Position numbers and translations under genes: made by a program. Under the pieces are notes generated by a model. The model saw only the letters and a program-made list of their open reading frames with translations, ran no database searches and had not been told where the DNA came from. DNA of 64,000 bases from Calothrix sp. NIES-2100 (GTDB taxonomy: Bacteria; Cyanobacteriota; Cyanobacteriia; Cyanobacteriales; Nostocaceae), in the NCBI RefSeq assembly GCF_002368195.1, contig NZ_AP018178.1, positions 8,258,645 through 8,322,644 of the forward strand, written 5' to 3'. This document shows, piece by piece, positions 62,123 to 64,000 of the stretch. Position 1 is the stretch's first letter, and every line of letters begins with the position of its first letter.

Positions 62123-62896
62123 ATGAAATATTGGCGGGAAATTATCGCTGTCACTCAGCGCATTTTAATTGAACTATTGCGCCGCAGACGCAGCTTAATT
62201 TTTTGGAGTATTTTTCCGGTTTCAGTGTTAATTCTCAGCGGATTTATCTTAGCAGAACGGGCAAAATTACCGATAAATACTGCTTTTGAATATGCTGCAC
62301 CCTCAACTTTAGTAGGCGCAGCAATGTTTTTTAGTTGTTTGGGTGGAAGTGTCGCCACTGTAGTTGCAGAAAGAGAACAGCAAACCCTCAAACGCTTGTT
62401 TCTTTCTCCCTTAAGTGGTATTTCCTATTTTTTGGGAATTTTTCTCGCTCATAGTTGCATTGCTCTCGGACAAACAGTTTTAATTTATGCTATTGCTGCA
62501 TTTTGGGGAGCTACTTTTAAAGGCTCGATTTTGTTAGGATTGATAATTATCTTAATGACTATCATTGCTTATGTTGGCTTAGGTTTTATTTTAGGCACAC
62601 AATTGGCTCGTCGCATTGAAGATGTCAACGCTTTAGTAGCCGCTTTTGGTGTGCCTTTATTAATTCTTGGCGGAGCATTTTTACCTGCTGCCCTTTTCCC
62701 TCCAACCTTAATTAATCTTGCTCAATATAACCCCATTTATCACATGAATGAAGCTTTTGTAGGAGTTGCCGCTAAAGGTGCAGGAATTAATGAAATTGCA
62801 TCACATTTTGGATTTTTATTGGTTTTTGCTGTAGTCATGCTTGGATGTGGATGGCTATCTTATCGACGCATGTTAATAGTAGAAAGGAGATTGTAA
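62123..62896 (+). CDS. ABC-2 type transporter permease
   Basis: A 257-aa ABC-2 permease with six membrane spans. Typical features are the N-terminal amphipathic start (KYWREIIAVTQRILIELLRR), LGGSVATVVAEREQQTLKRL, IAYVGLGFILGTQLARRIED, and a C-terminal GGAFLPAALFPPTLINLAQY segment as in drug and polysaccharide exporters. No ATP-binding subunit is adjacent; the gene may use one encoded elsewhere. A broken second copy lies at 60143-60227. TetR at 60417 may regulate it. Confidence 0.85.
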   Translation: MKYWREIIAVTQRILIELLRRRRSLIFWSIFPVSVLILSGFILAERAKLPINTAFEYAAPSTLVGAAMFFSCLGGSVATVVAEREQQTLKRLFLSPLSGISYFLGIFLAHSCIALGQTVLIYAIAAFWGATFKGSILLGLIIILMTIIAYVGLGFILGTQLARRIEDVNALVAAFGVPLLILGGAFLPAALFPPTLINLAQYNPIYHMNEAFVGVAAKGAGINEIASHFGFLLVFAVVMLGCGWLSYRRMLIVERRL

Positions 62897-62951
62897 AAGT
62901 AATGAAATTAACAAGAAAATGCTAATAGAATAAAAATAGGTCTATCAACTC

Positions 62952-63932
62952 ATGAGCGAGGAACTTCAAAGAGCCGATAATGATTCGCCGTGGAAAGAAA
63001 TCTTAGAAGCATACTTCCCCCAAGCAATGCAGTTTTTCTTTCCACAAACAGCAGCACTAATTAACTGGGAACGTCCTTACGAATTTTTGGATAAGGAATT
63101 TCAGCAAATCGCCCGCGAAGCCGAACTTGGTAGAAGATACGCAGATAAATTAGTCAAAGTCTGGCAAATTCAAGGAGATGAAATTTGGCTATTGATTCAT
63201 GTCGAAATCCAAGCAAAATCGGAAGACAATTTTGCTCAAAGGATGTTTACTTACAACCTGCGAATTTTTGACAAATTTGCCAAACCAGCCATTAGCCTAG
63301 CAATTTTGTGCGATGCTGACTCGACTTGGCGACCAAATGAATATAGTTATAATTATCCTGATTGTGGTTTGCATTTTCGATTTGGCACTGTCAAACTGCT
63401 GGATTATCAAAATCGGTGGATAGAATTAGAGAGGAGCGATAATCCTTTTGCGACAGTAGTAATGGCACATTTAAAGACGCAGCAAACCAATAAACAGCCA
63501 GGAGAACGGAAAAATTGGAAATTTAGCTTAATTAGGCGATTGTACGAACAAGGCTTGCAAGAAAGGGATATCCGTAACCTTTATCGATTTATCGATTGGG
63601 TTATGATTTTACCAAAAGAGTTAGAAGCAGAATTTTGGCAAGAGTTTAAACAATTTGAGCAGGAACGTAGTATGAGTTACATTACCACAGGTGAACGCAT
63701 TGGCTACGAGCGCGGAAAGGAAGAAGGAAAACAGGAAGGAAAACAGGAGGGTGAGCAAACACTTGTCATCAGACAACTACAAAAACGGGTGGGAGAGTTA
63801 CCTCAAGAAGTTCAACAACGGATTCAAAGTCTTTCGCTAGAACAACTGGAAACATTAGGAGAGGCTTTATTAGATTTTAGTGCGATTGCTGATTTGCTCA
63901 ACTGGCTACAAGCAAATCAAACATCGTTTTGA
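62952..63932 (+). CDS. Rpn/PDDEXK-family putative transposase/nuclease with DUF4351
   Basis: A 326-aa protein of the Rpn (recombination-promoting nuclease, formerly 'transposase_31'/DUF4351) family, common and multicopy in cyanobacteria. The nuclease core is around residues 30-110: a FLDKEFQQIAREAELGRRYADKLVKV stretch and LLIHVEIQAKSEDNFAQRMF containing the ExQ(K) core. It then has a helical part, a Gly/Lys/Glu repeat (KEEGKQEGKQEGEQ) and the DUF4351 C-terminus (LQKRVGELPQEVQQRIQSLS; LEALGEALLDF-like). Its DNA target is unknown. It stands alone, 55 bp after the ABC-2 gene. Confidence 0.85.
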   Translation: MSEELQRADNDSPWKEILEAYFPQAMQFFFPQTAALINWERPYEFLDKEFQQIAREAELGRRYADKLVKVWQIQGDEIWLLIHVEIQAKSEDNFAQRMFTYNLRIFDKFAKPAISLAILCDADSTWRPNEYSYNYPDCGLHFRFGTVKLLDYQNRWIELERSDNPFATVVMAHLKTQQTNKQPGERKNWKFSLIRRLYEQGLQERDIRNLYRFIDWVMILPKELEAEFWQEFKQFEQERSMSYITTGERIGYERGKEEGKQEGKQEGEQTLVIRQLQKRVGELPQEVQQRIQSLSLEQLETLGEALLDFSAIADLLNWLQANQTSF

Positions 63933-64000
63933 CAAAAGTTTGATTATCACGCATACATCCCCAGCCATGTTTGCACATCTGTAATTTGCGCGAAAATAAA

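Overview
The window reads as chromosome (or a large plasmid) of a filamentous, Nostoc/Anabaena-like cyanobacterium. The evidence is dense HIP1 octamers (GCGATCGC), tandem heptamer repeats of the CCCAATG / CAACAGT type, nested small palindromes of the kind common in Nostocales, a complete urtABCDE urea transporter, a carotenoid oxygenase, a ycf23 (DUF561) gene and several STAND/CHAT proteins. No rRNA, tRNA, CRISPR array or cas gene was recognised.

Layout. 1-2464: a four-gene cassette (HTH protein, unknown, HTH protein, coiled-coil PD-(D/E)XK-like protein) with repeated palindromic operators. 2962-3171: a small ORF resembling a piece of a TniA/TnsB transposase core. 3339-11096: a compact Tn7-like transposition operon tnsA-tnsB-tnsC-tniQ-tnsD with two TniQ-family proteins and no Cas genes in view. 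11467-17174 (minus): a five-gene NTP-dependent conflict-type operon (CHAT protease with a C-terminal adaptor, the same adaptor fused to a P-loop-less STAND domain, MoxR ATPase, vWA protein, STAND-like ATPase). 17650-18820: a small hypothetical protein and a class-I glutamine amidotransferase. 18817-27418 (minus): a four-gene envelope cluster (two DUF11/SdrD-like proteins, a large beta-barrel protein, a beta-helix/OmpA protein). 28838-30763: small genes, a SpeD-like decarboxylase and a DUF1838 protein. 30876-34997 (minus): a giant RTX protein made of 609-bp near-identical repeats. 36190-37853: an SDR and a class II aldolase-family protein. 38036-38254: an IscB N-terminal remnant. 38795-40204: carotenoid oxygenase. 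40957-46263: urtABCDE. 46480-48381: small genes and a histidine phosphatase. 48452-48653: a 21-bp tandem array. 49017-52739: a 1240-aa CHAT-STAND-TPR protein that has absorbed repeat DNA in frame. 52866-57011: FetB-like permease, DegT aminotransferase, Ycf23, a structured RNA/element and a Crp-family regulator. 57207-63932: a truncated metallo-beta-lactamase, an SMR transporter, an FAD/Rieske oxidoreductase, a decayed ABC-2 permease copy, TetR, zinc ribbon, GrpE-like protein, intact ABC-2 permease and an Rpn/DUF4351 nuclease-family protein.

How the genes work together. The tns operon is translationally coupled (TGATG and ATGA-type overlaps) and encodes a cut-and-paste machine with two target selectors. 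The CHAT/EAD/iSTAND/MoxR/vWA operon looks like a sensor-to-protease chain in which a shared adaptor would join effector and ATPase modules. The urt operon would feed urea nitrogen to the cell. Most gaps are filled with repeats, several of which are shared between distant loci here (the 63-bp inverted-repeat element in three copies, and the GTCATTGCG-ended element both in an intergenic region and inside a gene).
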